Positions 18,623 to 27,771 are shown, numbered from the stretch's first letter. The stretch: 30,215 nucleotides of DNA from an uncultured Bacteroidales bacterium (GCA_949123685.1 CASBHZ010000034.1:1-30215), one strand, 5' to 3'. Program-made: numbers and translations. The notes: a model not told the origin generated them from the letters alone.

Positions 18623-19600
18623 TTACAGACTTACAAGCTTATATTTTTGAGTTCCAAGTCCTATTTTCTCGCCATAATCAAGGGTGTGCATGCCATGACG
18701 CGAATCAATACGCTCAATAAGGTGTATCTTGCCATGATCCTCGGAAGAGCGCACAAGATCCGTGCAAGCTTTGTCCAAGGCAACCGGGTCAAGGGAGGCA
18801 AGGATGCCGATATCTCCCATCTTGGGATCTTCAGGTGAAGAATCACAATCGCAATCCACTGACAGGTTATTTGCAACGCTTATGTAGATTATATTCTCCC
18901 CCGCATGATCGGCAATAGATTTTGCAGCTTCTGCCATAGACTCCAGAAAATCATCCTGCTCTGCAGCCACCCAACCATTTTGTGCCGTCTCTGTCTTGCC
19001 GGCACTGTGGATATACATTTTTCCGTTGGAAGACCCTATACCGATCGACATGTTCTTCACCGCACCGCCGAAACCGCCCATCGCATGCCCTTTGAAATGA
19101 CTGAGTATAATTGTGAAATCATAATCAGGATAGTGAGAACCTACTATATCATATTTGAGATGCTTGCCATTCTTGACAGGCAATTTAACCTCCCCCTCGG
19201 CATCCATTATGTCAACCGGGGCAATCGCGGTGAATCCATGATCTTCCGCCGCCTTGAGATGATCAGCCGTGCTGAACCGTTTGCCGGTATAAGCGGTATT
19301 GCACTCTACGATAGTGCCATTGACCAATTTCACAAAAGGAGCTATCAGCGATGGCTTCAGGAAATTATGTCCGCCAGGCTCTCCGGTAGATATCTTTACG
19401 GCAACTTTACCTTTTGCCTTACGTCCGAGTGCTTCGTAAAGCCTTATTATGGCTTCAGGAGAAATTTCTTTTGTCATATAAACCACCGCTCCTTCATCAG
19501 AAGTGCCGGATTCATTTTTTACTGAAGTCACACCCTGCGAACAAGCAGCAAAGGCAACAACCGCCATTAGCAGGAAAGCAATAATATTGTTTCGTTTCAT
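18623..19600 (-). CDS. DUF362 domain lipoprotein
   Basis: A 325-residue lipoprotein: signal peptide 1-19 with lipobox AAC (Cys20). The mature part matches the DUF362 family: VYMTKEISPEAI, GKVAVKISTGEPGGHNFLKP, ILSHFKGHAMGGFGGAVKNMSIGI, then CDCDSSPEDPKMGDIGILASLDPVALDKACTDLV. The Cys-x-Cys pair near residues 253-255 and the later Cys may bind a metal or Fe-S cluster, as proposed for relatives, although no ferredoxin domain is attached. The biochemical role of DUF362 is not established. It is convergent with bioB. Confidence 0.85.
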   Translation of the reverse strand: MKRNNIIAFLLMAVVAFAACSQGVTSVKNESGTSDEGAVVYMTKEISPEAIIRLYEALGRKAKGKVAVKISTGEPGGHNFLKPSLIAPFVKLVNGTIVECNTAYTGKRFSTADHLKAAEDHGFTAIAPVDIMDAEGEVKLPVKNGKHLKYDIVGSHYPDYDFTIILSHFKGHAMGGFGGAVKNMSIGIGSSNGKMYIHSAGKTETAQNGWVAAEQDDFLESMAEAAKSIADHAGENIIYISVANNLSVDCDCDSSPEDPKMGDIGILASLDPVALDKACTDLVRSSEDHGKIHLIERIDSRHGMHTLDYGEKIGLGTQKYKLVSL

Positions 19601-19741
19601 AAGTAAGATTGAAAATTAGTTTATAAGTAGATGTATTGCTTATTTAAAAATAGTTTTAACAAAATTAAGAATAATTCATCAATTATAAATATCATTTTTA
19701 CTGAAATACATACCAAATTCAACTAAGCCTGACCTAATAAG

Positions 19742-19753
19742 CTGTTTAAACAG
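19742..19753. repeat. GTTTAAAC-centred palindrome (CTG arms)
   Basis: CTGTTTAAACAG, 12 bp, lies midway in the 279-bp gap between the divergent DUF362 and PepSY-like genes. The rest of the gap is AT-rich with no clear promoter match. Confidence 0.35.
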
Positions 19754-19879
19754 AATATACCGATCACAAACTATTATGCAAGCTGATGCGTTATATTAAT
19801 GATATAAATAAGTAATAAAAATTAACCGATTATGGCTTTTTTGCTGAATCACCATACATAAACACGTAATTAAAGAGAC

Positions 19880-20320
19880 ATGAAAAAATTAATGATCGCA
19901 CTGGCTATGATCCTAGGTGTTGCCACCTTCAGCACAGCCAAGGATATTTATGCGCACGATGCTTCCGCCCTCCCCAAGGCTGCGCAGACCACCATAGCCA
20001 ATAATTTTAAAGCAAAGGTAAGTCTTGTAAAAATAGACAAGGATTGGGGACGAGTAAGCGAATATGACGCGATCTTGACTGACGGCACTGAAATAAGTTT
20101 TGACAGCAAGGGAAATTGGGAGAATGTCGAGGTCAGCAATACGAAATCCGTGCCGGCAGCATTTGTTCCCCAGGCAATACGAAACTTCATTGCCAAGCAA
20201 CAGCCGGGGCAACGTATCGTAGGCATAGACCGCGACCGCCGGGGATATGAAGTGGAACTCTCCAACGGTATAGACATAAAATTCGACAAAGCGGGGAAAT
20301 TCCTCAGCTACGACGATTAA
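19880..20320 (+). CDS. PepSY-like domain protein, exported
   Basis: A 146-residue exported protein with signal peptide 1-20 (cut near STAKD). The mature part contains two similar units. Each has a helix (LPKAAQTTIANNF; VPQAIRNFIAKQQPGQ) followed by beta strands with an Asp-Gly turn (YDAILTDGTEISFDSKGNW; YEVELSNGIDIKFDKAGKF). This is the PepSY-like (DUF2874) repeat common in Bacteroidetes periplasmic proteins. The function is unknown; inhibitor- or ligand-binding roles have been proposed for the fold. A 52-bp palindrome with a T-tail follows 24 bases after the stop. Confidence 0.88.
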   Translation: MKKLMIALAMILGVATFSTAKDIYAHDASALPKAAQTTIANNFKAKVSLVKIDKDWGRVSEYDAILTDGTEISFDSKGNWENVEVSNTKSVPAAFVPQAIRNFIAKQQPGQRIVGIDRDRRGYEVELSNGIDIKFDKAGKFLSYDD

Positions 20321-20344
20321 CCGGGAGCACGAAAACCAAACAAT

Positions 20345-20398
20345 AAATTATTGCGCAGCTTAAAATTCCATGGAATTTTAAACTGCGCAATAATTTTT
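20345..20398 (+). terminator. 52-bp near-perfect palindrome with T-tail
   Basis: Arms of 26 bases (20345-20370 and 20371-20396) meet at TTCCA/TGGAA and have one C-A mismatch. The run of T at its end (20394-20398) makes it a strong terminator for the PepSY-like gene. It lies directly upstream of the perR promoter. Confidence 0.8.
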
Positions 20399-20420
20399 AT
20401 GAAAAATTAATCATTTAAAT

Positions 20421-20463
20421 TTTGCATTAATTGAAATTATTACTAATTTTGTAATCGTTACAA
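20421..20463 (+). promoter_or_regulatory. perR-rbr promoter with PerR-box-like operator
   Basis: TTTG (20421-20424), 19 bases, TAATTTTG (20444-20451) is a full promoter. TTGTAATCGTTACAA (20449-20463) is a 7-1-7 inverted repeat overlapping the -7 box and start site. It agrees with the Bacillus PerR box TTATAATnATTATAA at 11 of 14 fixed positions. Autorepression lifted by peroxide is the expected logic. Confidence 0.75.
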
Positions 20464-20485
20464 TTATGTTAATAACAAACATCCG

Positions 20486-20914
20486 ATGACAGAAGACATA
20501 AGATACAATCAAACGGAATTAGCGGATATGCTACACAGGGCGGGAATCCGACCTTCAGTGCAAAGGATATCCATATTCTCGGTGATAGCTAATTCCAGGC
20601 TGCATCCTTCTGCCGAAGATATATACAAAACATTGGCAGAGAATTTTCCATCCTTATCAAGGACAACTGTATACAATTCCCTGCATACATTGACTGAGGC
20701 CGGTTTAATATGCCGGATAGAAGCCGAGAGCGGCAATATGCGCTACGACCTTGCAATCCAAGCCCCTCACAGCCATTTCATATGCAGGAAATGCAGTAAA
20801 ATCTTCGACATGGAAATGCCGGACGGACTATGCAAGACAACCTCCGGCAATTTCTTGATTGAGAGTGTGGATGTATATTACAGGGGAATATGCCCCAATT
20901 GTACTGAGTGTTAA
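20486..20914 (+). CDS. perR: PerR-type Fur family peroxide regulator
   Basis: A 142-residue metal-dependent repressor. The winged-helix DNA-binding domain spans about 8-85 ([19 protein letters not shown] holds the recognition helix) and the dimerisation domain follows. Structural zinc ligands are Cys100/Cys103 (CRKC) and Cys136/Cys139 (CPNC). Regulatory-site candidates are His40, Asp88, His95, His97 and Asp108. Asp108 is placed 11 residues after His97, as Asp104 is after His93 in B. subtilis PerR; Fur proteins usually have Glu there. A PerR-box-like operator overlaps its promoter and rubrerythrin follows 22 bases later. Context and residues both favour PerR over Fur or Zur. Confidence 0.88.
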   Translation: MTEDIRYNQTELADMLHRAGIRPSVQRISIFSVIANSRLHPSAEDIYKTLAENFPSLSRTTVYNSLHTLTEAGLICRIEAESGNMRYDLAIQAPHSHFICRKCSKIFDMEMPDGLCKTTSGNFLIESVDVYYRGICPNCTEC

Positions 20915-20936
20915 ACATATAATTAAATTGAATAAA

Positions 20937-21479
20937 ATGAAAGAATTAAAAGGAACAAAAACAGAACGCAACCTTCAGGATGCATTCGCCGGAGAATCAC
21001 AGGCTCGTAACAAATATTCTTATTTTGCATCAAAAGCAAAGAAGGAAGGTTTCGAACAGATAGCTGCCATCTTTGAAGAAACAGCACAGAATGAGAAAGA
21101 GCATGCGAAACTTTGGTATAAGCTCCTCAACGGTGGTGAAATAAGCGATACCATGACAAACCTCCGCGATGCAGCCGAAGGCGAGAACTATGAGTGGACC
21201 GACATGTATGACCGCATGGCTCAGGAAGCTGATGAGGAAGGCTTCCCCGAGATTGCCCGCAAGTTCCGTGGCGTTGCCGCTGTTGAGCGTCACCATGAGG
21301 AGCGTTATCGTAAATTGCTTGAAAATATAGAGCAGGGAATCGTATTCTCCCGTGAGGGCGACACAGTGTGGATCTGCCGTAACTGCGGACATCTCCACAT
21401 TGGCAAGAAAGCTCCCGAACTGTGTCCTGTATGCGCACACAAACGCGCATTCTTCGAAATTGAAGCAAACAACTACTAA
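20937..21479 (+). CDS. rbr: rubrerythrin
   Basis: A cytoplasmic peroxide-reducing di-iron protein, 180 residues. The N-terminal ferritin-like four-helix bundle carries iron ligands such as Glu20, Glu53 and His56 ([13 protein letters not shown]) and the second ExxH-type pair near 118-121 (ERHHEER). The C-terminal rubredoxin-like domain has [20 protein letters not shown], with Cys147/150 and Cys163/166. The frame is open upstream to 20859, but that part overlaps perR; the ATG at 20937 gives the conserved rubrerythrin start ([13 protein letters not shown]). It is second in the perR-rbr operon, and a terminator follows 23 bases after the stop. Confidence 0.97.
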   Translation: MKELKGTKTERNLQDAFAGESQARNKYSYFASKAKKEGFEQIAAIFEETAQNEKEHAKLWYKLLNGGEISDTMTNLRDAAEGENYEWTDMYDRMAQEADEEGFPEIARKFRGVAAVERHHEERYRKLLENIEQGIVFSREGDTVWICRNCGHLHIGKKAPELCPVCAHKRAFFEIEANNY

Positions 21480-21502
21480 TTAAGGATTTATATCAAATCT
21501 GC

Positions 21503-21536
21503 AACGGGTTGACATTCAAGTCAACCCGTTACTTTT
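21503..21536 (+). terminator. terminator after rbr
   Basis: AACGGGTTGAC (21503-21513) pairs perfectly with GTCAACCCGTT (21520-21530) over a six-base loop, followed by ACTTTT. Confidence 0.8.
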
Positions 21537-21680
21537 CACATAAAGGTATAAGTTCACACTTCATTACCTGCATCTTGGCTATACCTACGAGAAAAACATA
21601 GGATTCCAATAATTTTTTTCTTTCGCCATCGTTCATTAAAAGCGTAAGCAAGAACTCACTTATTAATAAACACATAAAAT

Positions 21681-22160
21681 ATGAAAATCAAATCATTATC
21701 AGTGATGCTTATAGCAGCTGCTATAACTTCATGTTCAGGAAACAAGAGTGCATCAAATGCAGATTCAGCTGATATGCTGAATGATCAGGACGTAGTAGCT
21801 GCAATAGACCTTACAGGTAAGTGGCACATGGAAAATATCGTTGTTAACGATTCTTTGTCTGTCCGTCCTTCCGAAGCTGTGCCTGGCACAGAGCAGTATA
21901 TTACATTCAGCGATAGCACCTACTCTATCCAGACAAACTGCAATACAATTTCAGGATCATATATCCTCAAGGGTGATTCAATCACATTGGGAGACGGACC
22001 GGCAACATTGATGGCATGCGACAATATGGCGACAGAAGATGCATTGCGCCAGATAATCCCGAACATATCAACAGTCAGCGTTGAAAACGATTCAACCGTT
22101 AAGCTTAACGGAGCTTCCGCTTCTGCATACATCCTCCTCCATAAAGCTTCCGAGAAATAA
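21681..22160 (+). CDS. META domain lipoprotein (HslJ-like)
   Basis: A 159-residue lipoprotein with signal peptide and lipobox ITSC (Cys18). After an Asn/Asp-rich linker, residues 43-157 match the META/HslJ fold: LTGKWHMENIVVND, QYITFSDSTYSIQTNCNTISGSY, GDSITLGDGPATLMACDN and then DALRQIIPNISTVSVENDSTVKLNG. The TxMAC motif is characteristic of META domains. Such proteins are envelope-located and linked to stress or antibiotic tolerance in other bacteria; the mechanism is unknown. No clear promoter is seen. A 58-bp perfect palindrome separates it from the convergent helicase gene. Confidence 0.85.
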   Translation: MKIKSLSVMLIAAAITSCSGNKSASNADSADMLNDQDVVAAIDLTGKWHMENIVVNDSLSVRPSEAVPGTEQYITFSDSTYSIQTNCNTISGSYILKGDSITLGDGPATLMACDNMATEDALRQIIPNISTVSVENDSTVKLNGASASAYILLHKASEK

Positions 22161-22180
22161 TAGGAAGTTAAATAAATTAT

Positions 22181-22238
22181 GATGGCGGAGTGTCAAATTG
22201 AAGTTGTTTAAACAACTTCAATTTGACACTCCGCCATC
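22181..22238. terminator. 58-bp perfect palindrome between convergent genes
   Basis: Two 29-base arms meet at GTTT/AAAC with no mismatch and no spacer; the outer part is GATGGCGGAGTGTCAAATT and the inner core GAAGTTGTTTAAACAACTTC. Its last base is also the last base of the helicase stop codon. It probably terminates both genes, although neither side has a strong T-tail. Confidence 0.75.
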
Positions 22239-25101
22239 TAAACATGAAGACTCGCCCCGATAAATGATTCCTTACCGGCAATTTCATCCGTAATGTTCAG
22301 AATCCTGTTCAATTCCTTTACGATTGTCCGCTCCTCGCTATGTCCGGTGGTAAGAAGACGAACTATGGGCAAACCGTACTTTCCCAATATCCGGTCTTTC
22401 ATATCATCTTTCCGACGTTGTTCCGCCGAGAGCCTATGATATGTATATCCATCAGTCTCAATCGCCATTACCGGTGCCTTTGACACCTTATTGAACAGCA
22501 TGAAGTCAACATGCGTTCCCGTTCGCGATATATACCTCCTCTCTTCCTCGCTCAACTTATCCGCAAATTGCATGGAACCTGCCAAAAGATAACGGAGCGG
22601 ATAAGCAAAGCTACTTGCAATATCCCGGAATTGAGGATAGGAGGAAAGAATCTTTAGAATCAACCTGTTGGTGATATTCTCAGATTCAAATTCCGATACA
22701 TCCCCTTCTCCCCTTTTGTATCCTACATTCGAATGAAGGAAATCAAACACTGAGAGCAACCCGCTTTTGAGCATTTTCCCTTCATGATATCTGATATATT
22801 GACAGAGGTCATGGATATTACCCTTTAATTTCTGGTCGTTTCCACTGACCACAATCCCGAACACTTTCTTTGCCCGCGACACTGCCACATTCAAAAGATT
22901 TGCATCATCGGCAAACTCGGATATTTTATCATCCGTGACACTGAAGATTATCGCATCCTTTTCACGGCCTTGAAACTTATGAACCGTTGCCGATTCATAT
23001 CCAGGAATGCACTCCCCTATCTTATCTACCTGACAATTGTAAGGGGCGATAATACCGACATCCGAATCTTGAGGCAGTTGCGGTATAATCTCTTCTTTCA
23101 TAACGTCAATCTCGCGCTGATTGAATCTCCCCTTGCCGGGAATCCGATATGAATGATGACCTTCGCTTGTGGAAACCGCAAGCAACGGGGAATCTCCGAC
23201 TCCCCTCCGGGTCATGATAAGGAGATTTCCTCCATAAAACTTCTGATTGCAGAAATTTATAATATCCGGATGACACCGATAATGCTCCTTAAGCAAAGTT
23301 TGGGGCACATCCGGAATCGCATCCAGCACGGAACTGAGAAAACTATGCCTGCCACAATTATAACATTCCTTAACCTTGCATCCATTCCAAATCTCTTCAA
23401 GACCATTCCTGATTGCTTCCATTTTCTCAACATCTTCCTCTTTTACGACATTCGGAAGCTGCATGGTATCTCCCACTATCACAGCATTCCTCGCACATGT
23501 CAACGCAAGCATACCCGTTTCAATCGCCACCTGCGATGCTTCATCCATGATAACATAGTCAAATATCGTATTGTCGTTAAAGCAGTTCTTGGCAGAAAAG
23601 GTGGTGCTGAGCACCACGGGATATTCCTCAATAACCTCTTCCCCTTGTTTGAAAAGATCTTCTATCGAATTGAACACTTTCCGACTTTCGGCAAGCCATC
23701 TCTCGGCAAGCCGTGCTTTCAAAATGGACTCTGAATTTTCTGTCATGCCGTTGACAAGAGCCGTTGAATCATACTTGCTTAAAAGGGATTCCAAGTCTCT
23801 TATTTTCTTTTCATACTCATTTATACGGCTCTCAAAAAACAGGCGTTCACCCTCCGCGATAACCAGATAAACAGAATCTTCTGTCAGCTTTGTCCTTATC
23901 CTGAGTCCCAACCTGCATTCGATAGTTAATTTCAATCGTTCCACAGCAATCCATAAGTTGCGGATTTTGCTGTCAGATACTTTGACAAGGATCTCCGACA
24001 AGCGATTTAGCCTACGTAGATATTTCAAGGCTACACGCGAAAGCATTTTGCACTTGCCAATATATTCAAAAGATTCTCCGGCAATCCATTTCTCAAAATT
24101 CTCTTTCTCCTTTCTTATTTCCGCGATCTCCTGACGGCATATGGCAAGACTCTCTTGTGTAGAAAACACATCTTCCAGTAACTTCAAGTTACCGGCAACA
24201 ATTCCCGACATCGATCTTATCTCATCTTCCGACTTTTGCCATAACGCCAAATCATGATTAACTTCCGGCTGATTTTCTATAAAAGCACATTTGTTTGACT
24301 TGCTACCCAATGGTGCAACAAGGAAATCCAATCCATATTTCTTTAATTTGTCATATACATTACGGGTGGCGGAATTATTACTTGAAACAACCAATATACT
24401 TTTGCGAGACAGAATAAGATTTGCAATTATATTCAATATGGTCTGTGTTTTACCGGTGCCGGGAGGACCTTGAATCACACTCAATTGACACTCCATCGCA
24501 TTCCTGACCGCTTTCATCTGACTCGAATTACATCCGAAAGGAAAAATCAATGGCGCTGAAGAACTGTGTCCAATCTCTTTTGCAGGATTAAGATAGAGAG
24601 ATGCTACTGTTTGAGGATCAACAAAGTTAATATTTGAATACATCCGTTCCAACGTGCCCCGGCAATCTTCATTAACATCTTCAGATTTACCTATAGTGTT
24701 CAACGAGGCACATTTACTGAAATATTGAAACAAAGAGACCGTTTCATCTCCCTGAATGCATGACCTGCGGATCTCAACCTCCGAAGCGGGGTATTGCAAA
24801 ATAAATTGAGACTTATCTTTTTGGCTTTGAACACGATGGTATAAAAATGCATGTCCCCTGCCCCGAACACACGGACCTCTTCAACATCCCACTTCAGCTT
24901 TCCTTTAATCAAGACACGGCTATAAGATATGTCCACGATCCGGGGAGAACTAAGCCACAAAACGTTTTCGGGATTATAGGTATATACAGACTCCGAGCCT
25001 TCAAACTTGACAGAATATTTCCCGTCCTCAACTGAAATGTCAACAATATTTCCAGTTTTATACTTACCTTTAATAATGATCAAGTGTTCCTTGCAATCCA
25101 T
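22238..25101 (-). CDS. SF1 UPF1-like helicase with nuclease-like C-terminus, frameshifted
   Basis: A large ATP-dependent nucleic-acid helicase. The main frame (24799-22238) contains Walker A GPPGTGKT (24469-24446), a long coiled-coil insertion, Walker B/motif II DEASQ, motif III GDTMQLP, motif V HKFQGREKDAIIF and motif VI NVAVSRAK. The last 150 residues carry HVDFML and then AIETDGYTYH, a PD-(D/E)xK/Vsr-like nuclease pattern of the DUF559/DUF2726 sort. That frame starts only with TTG. The true N-terminus is in the neighbouring frame from the ATG at 25101 (MDCKEHLIIIKGKYKTG). The frames join at the A5 run 24822-24818, where one extra A would give a continuous 954-residue protein (FKAKKDKSQFILQYP). 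Mutation, sequencing error and programmed slippage are all possible. Confidence 0.85.
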
Positions 25102-25265
25102 ACGTACCAAACATTTATCGGCTGATCAAAAACAGACCATCCAATTTTAATAACGATCCTGGACCTTATCAGATTGTTTCATTTCATTCCAATCTAAACA
25201 AACAGATAAGCAAATCAAATAAAATAGATCAGCAAACGTTTCGAGAGTATATTTAAGCATATTTT

Positions 25266-25790
25266 ATGATTCATTTTGAAACAGAACGCCTGATTCTGCG
25301 CTCATGGAAGCAGGAGGATTTATCCGTGTTCATTGCGATGAACAAGGATAGCCGTGTCATGCGTCATTTTCCCTCAACACTCAGCGAAACAGATACGGAA
25401 GCGTTTTACAACCGGATACAGGATGAGATCAATCGCAATGGCTGGGGACTTTATGCAGTTGAAATTAAATCCACCGGAGAGTTCATCGGATATGTCGGGC
25501 TACATGAAATCGGTTTCGAGACATATTTTACCCCCGGAATCGAGATTGGCTGGCGGTTAGCCGCAGATCATCATAATAATGGCTACGCAACAGAAGCAGC
25601 AATAGAGGTATTAAGAATAGCAAAATCATCAGGCTTACAACGCATTTATTCTTTCACCTCCAAACTCAACAAACCATCCGAACGGGTGATGCAAAAAATT
25701 GGAATGACCAAGACCGGTGAATTTGAACATCCCAACCTCCCGCATGATTCCCCATTGCGCACCCACGTCCTCTACCAAATCGACTTTTAA
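25266..25790 (+). CDS. GNAT acetyltransferase, RimJ/RimL-like
   Basis: A 174-residue GNAT (Acetyltransf_3) enzyme. The beginning FETERLILRSWKQEDL is the standard RimJ/L start, EFIGYVGLHEI is beta-4, and the acetyl-CoA pyrophosphate-binding motif appears as HHNNGYATEAAIEVL. The NKPSERVMQKIGM segment that closes the fold is also present. It would transfer acetyl from acetyl-CoA to an amine on a protein N-terminus or small molecule; the acceptor cannot be told. It stands alone, divergent from the helicase gene. Confidence 0.93.
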   Translation: MIHFETERLILRSWKQEDLSVFIAMNKDSRVMRHFPSTLSETDTEAFYNRIQDEINRNGWGLYAVEIKSTGEFIGYVGLHEIGFETYFTPGIEIGWRLAADHHNNGYATEAAIEVLRIAKSSGLQRIYSFTSKLNKPSERVMQKIGMTKTGEFEHPNLPHDSPLRTHVLYQIDF

Positions 25791-26044
25791 ACCATATATC
25801 TGAAATACAATAATACTCAGAAATCGCAACAAGCGAGTGCAGAATTAAGCTTACTTAAAATATGCCGAGCGTACAGCGATCGCCTGAAAAGCATATCAAA
25901 GGTATATAGTAACTTTAAACCTTTCGCGCCATACAGATGCGCGTACAAAATCGTTATACTGAAGCCAAGGAGGATTATAACATTTGACTGTAAAATTTTG
26001 AACAGAAAAATATATTGAATATATTTTAATATTCACTTTTTTAC

Positions 26045-26057
26045 TATCTTTGCATCA
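26045..26057 (+). promoter_or_regulatory. abiE -7 box abutting the start codon
   Basis: TATCTTTG (26045-26052) is a consensus -7 box ending four bases before the ATG at 26057. Transcription from it would begin at about the ATG itself, giving a leaderless mRNA. No -33 TTTG is at the usual distance. Confidence 0.5.
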
Positions 26058-26683
26058 TGAATAGTCCATTGGAACATTTAGGAAACATACCTGTCACTGC
26101 TGCTGCCTTAGAATCTCTTTTTCCAAATATAAAAGGCAGCAACCAGAAAATCAGGTTGCTTGAGCGTGACAAACAAGTCATCAGGCTCAAGAGAGGGCTA
26201 TATGTGTGTAGCCCAGAGGAGACCGGTATCGCCTTGTCTACAGCACTGATCGCGAATCATCTTTACACTCCGTCGTATGTCTCTATGTCATCGGCTCTGC
26301 GTTATTATGGGCTGATACCGGAAGGAGTCTATGTCATGCAATCCATGACGCTGAAGCATTCCCGCGATTTCGATACTCCTGTAGGCAGGTTTGAATATAC
26401 CCGCATATCCAAGGATTCGTTCTCCGTGGGGTTATCAAGTATCATAAAAACGGGGTATGCCTTTGTGATTGCAACGCCGGAAAAGGCGTTGTGCGATTTG
26501 GTCGCCAACTCCTCCGGAGTGAATCTTCGATATCCCAAGGATGCGGCTATTTATCTGGAGGAAGATATCAGAATGGAATTGAATGATTTCAGACAAATGG
26601 ATTCTGCAGTTTTGGAAGCATATGCAAAAGTCGGAAAGAAGGCTGATTCTATCCGAACATTATTAAAACTACTGAAGCAATGA
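26057..26683 (+). CDS. abiEi: AbiEi family antitoxin/transcriptional regulator
   Basis: The antitoxin half of a type IV (AbiE) toxin-antitoxin pair, 208 residues. An N-terminal winged-helix region is followed by the family motif VIRLKRGLYVCSPEE. The AbiEi core then reads IANHLYTPSYVSMSSALRYYGLIPEGVYVMQSMTLKHSRDF, then GRFEYTRI and ATPEKALCDLV. Such proteins repress their own promoter and block the toxin's effect without forming a stable complex. The stop overlaps the start of abiEii by ATGA, giving strict coupling. The start coincides with the end of a -7 promoter box, so translation may be leaderless. Confidence 0.9.
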   Translation: MNSPLEHLGNIPVTAAALESLFPNIKGSNQKIRLLERDKQVIRLKRGLYVCSPEETGIALSTALIANHLYTPSYVSMSSALRYYGLIPEGVYVMQSMTLKHSRDFDTPVGRFEYTRISKDSFSVGLSSIIKTGYAFVIATPEKALCDLVANSSGVNLRYPKDAAIYLEEDIRMELNDFRQMDSAVLEAYAKVGKKADSIRTLLKLLKQ

Positions 26684-27507
26684 AAAATGATATATATGAC
26701 AGTATGCTTTCCGCATACGATTTATCTACAGAGCAGCAAAAGCGGAATGCTATTTTCGAGGTCAACCAGCAGGTGATACTTGCCGGGCTTCATAATGGTG
26801 GATTCTTTGACGTGGCATCGTTTTATGGAGGCACTTGCCTGAGAATTTTCCACGGACTTCAGAGATTCTCGGAAGACATGGATTTCTCTCTCTTGACCCC
26901 TGATGACGATTTCGATTTCACGAAGTATTTTATGCCAATCATTAATGAATTTGCCATTGTCGGCAGAGAGGTAGAGATAACAAAAAAGGACAAGAAGAGT
27001 TTCGGGAAAGTGGAATCTGCATTTCTTAAAGATACCACAGATGTATATGATGTGTCATTCCAGACGGATAAATCAATAAAGATAAAGATCGAGGTTGATA
27101 CTCAGCCGCCGTTGAATTTCAGGACTGAGCAGAAACTTCTGCTACAACCACATTCTTTTATGACACGCTGCTTCTCATTACCGGATTTGTTTGCCGGTAA
27201 AATGCACGCTTTGGTTTATCGAACTTGGAAAAATCGCGTGAAAGGGCGTGATTGGTATGACTTTGAATGGTATGTCCGTCACAATGTGCCATTGGGTTTT
27301 ACACATCTTGCCGAACGTGCCTTGCAATTCAATAATGAAGTTCTTGACAAGGAGTCGTTTATTCTTCGACTGAAAGAAAAACTGGAGTCGGCAAACCTGA
27401 ATCAGGTAAAAAACGACGTGCTTCCGTTCGTAAAAAATCCTCAAGAACTTAACATCTGGTCAAATGATTATTTCGTTCAGCTGGCTGACATGATGAGGTT
27501 TGAATGA
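26680..27507 (+). CDS. abiEii: AbiEii/AbiGii nucleotidyltransferase toxin
   Basis: The toxin half of the AbiE system, 275 residues, a DNA-polymerase-beta-type nucleotidyltransferase that in characterised members modifies tRNA acceptor ends or binds GTP and stops growth. The motifs are complete: motif I GGTCLR (50-55) followed by FSEDMDFSL (Asp66, Asp68), motif II with the third carboxylate (KIKIEVD), motif III LFAGKMHAL and motif IV RVKGRDWYDFEWYV. It is therefore likely to be active. It overlaps abiEi by 4 bases. A hairpin with a T-tail 67 bases past the stop probably ends the operon. Confidence 0.9.
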   Translation: MKNDIYDSMLSAYDLSTEQQKRNAIFEVNQQVILAGLHNGGFFDVASFYGGTCLRIFHGLQRFSEDMDFSLLTPDDDFDFTKYFMPIINEFAIVGREVEITKKDKKSFGKVESAFLKDTTDVYDVSFQTDKSIKIKIEVDTQPPLNFRTEQKLLLQPHSFMTRCFSLPDLFAGKMHALVYRTWKNRVKGRDWYDFEWYVRHNVPLGFTHLAERALQFNNEVLDKESFILRLKEKLESANLNQVKNDVLPFVKNPQELNIWSNDYFVQLADMMRFE

Positions 27508-27574
27508 GAATAAGTTCTATCGCAATTCTCATGTATTGCTGTCTGGATAAAACTTTTTGAAGCGAGATAAATTA

Positions 27575-27637
27575 GGACTGATTCTTGCAAAACAAACGAC
27601 TAAAATCGATTGCCATTTGCAGGAGTCAGCCCTTTTC
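27575..27637 (+). terminator. hairpin terminator after abiE
   Basis: GGACTGATTCTTGCAAA (27575-27591) pairs with TTTGCAGGAGTCAGCCC (27616-27632) at 16 of 17 positions counting two G-U pairs, with a 24-base loop, then TTTTCTG. The wobble pairs suggest RNA-level selection. A short terminal-inverted-repeat remnant of a mobile element is the alternative. Confidence 0.5.
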
Positions 27638-27771
27638 TGTCATTTTGTGTATACCTATGTCCTATTCGGGTTTCGCTATGATTTTTTGAGGCTTTCATAC
27701 TGCTCATATATGTCAGGGATTTGATATTACAGCATAGCCCTCATAGTAGTTATCTCTGAGTTCAAGAGTTA

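Noticed and set aside
20859..20936. N-terminal extension of rubrerythrin
   Set aside because: It overlaps the end of perR in another frame, and rubrerythrin's conserved start is at 20937.
24700..25101. Separate 133-residue protein upstream of the helicase
   Set aside because: Its first 90 residues join smoothly to the helicase frame when one A is added. The remaining residues (NTPLRRLRSAGHAF) are out-of-frame helicase sequence.
27575..27632. Insertion-sequence ends
   Set aside because: The 17-bp inverted repeats could be IS termini, but they enclose only 24 bases, pair better as RNA with G-U pairs, and have a T-tail, so a terminator is more likely.
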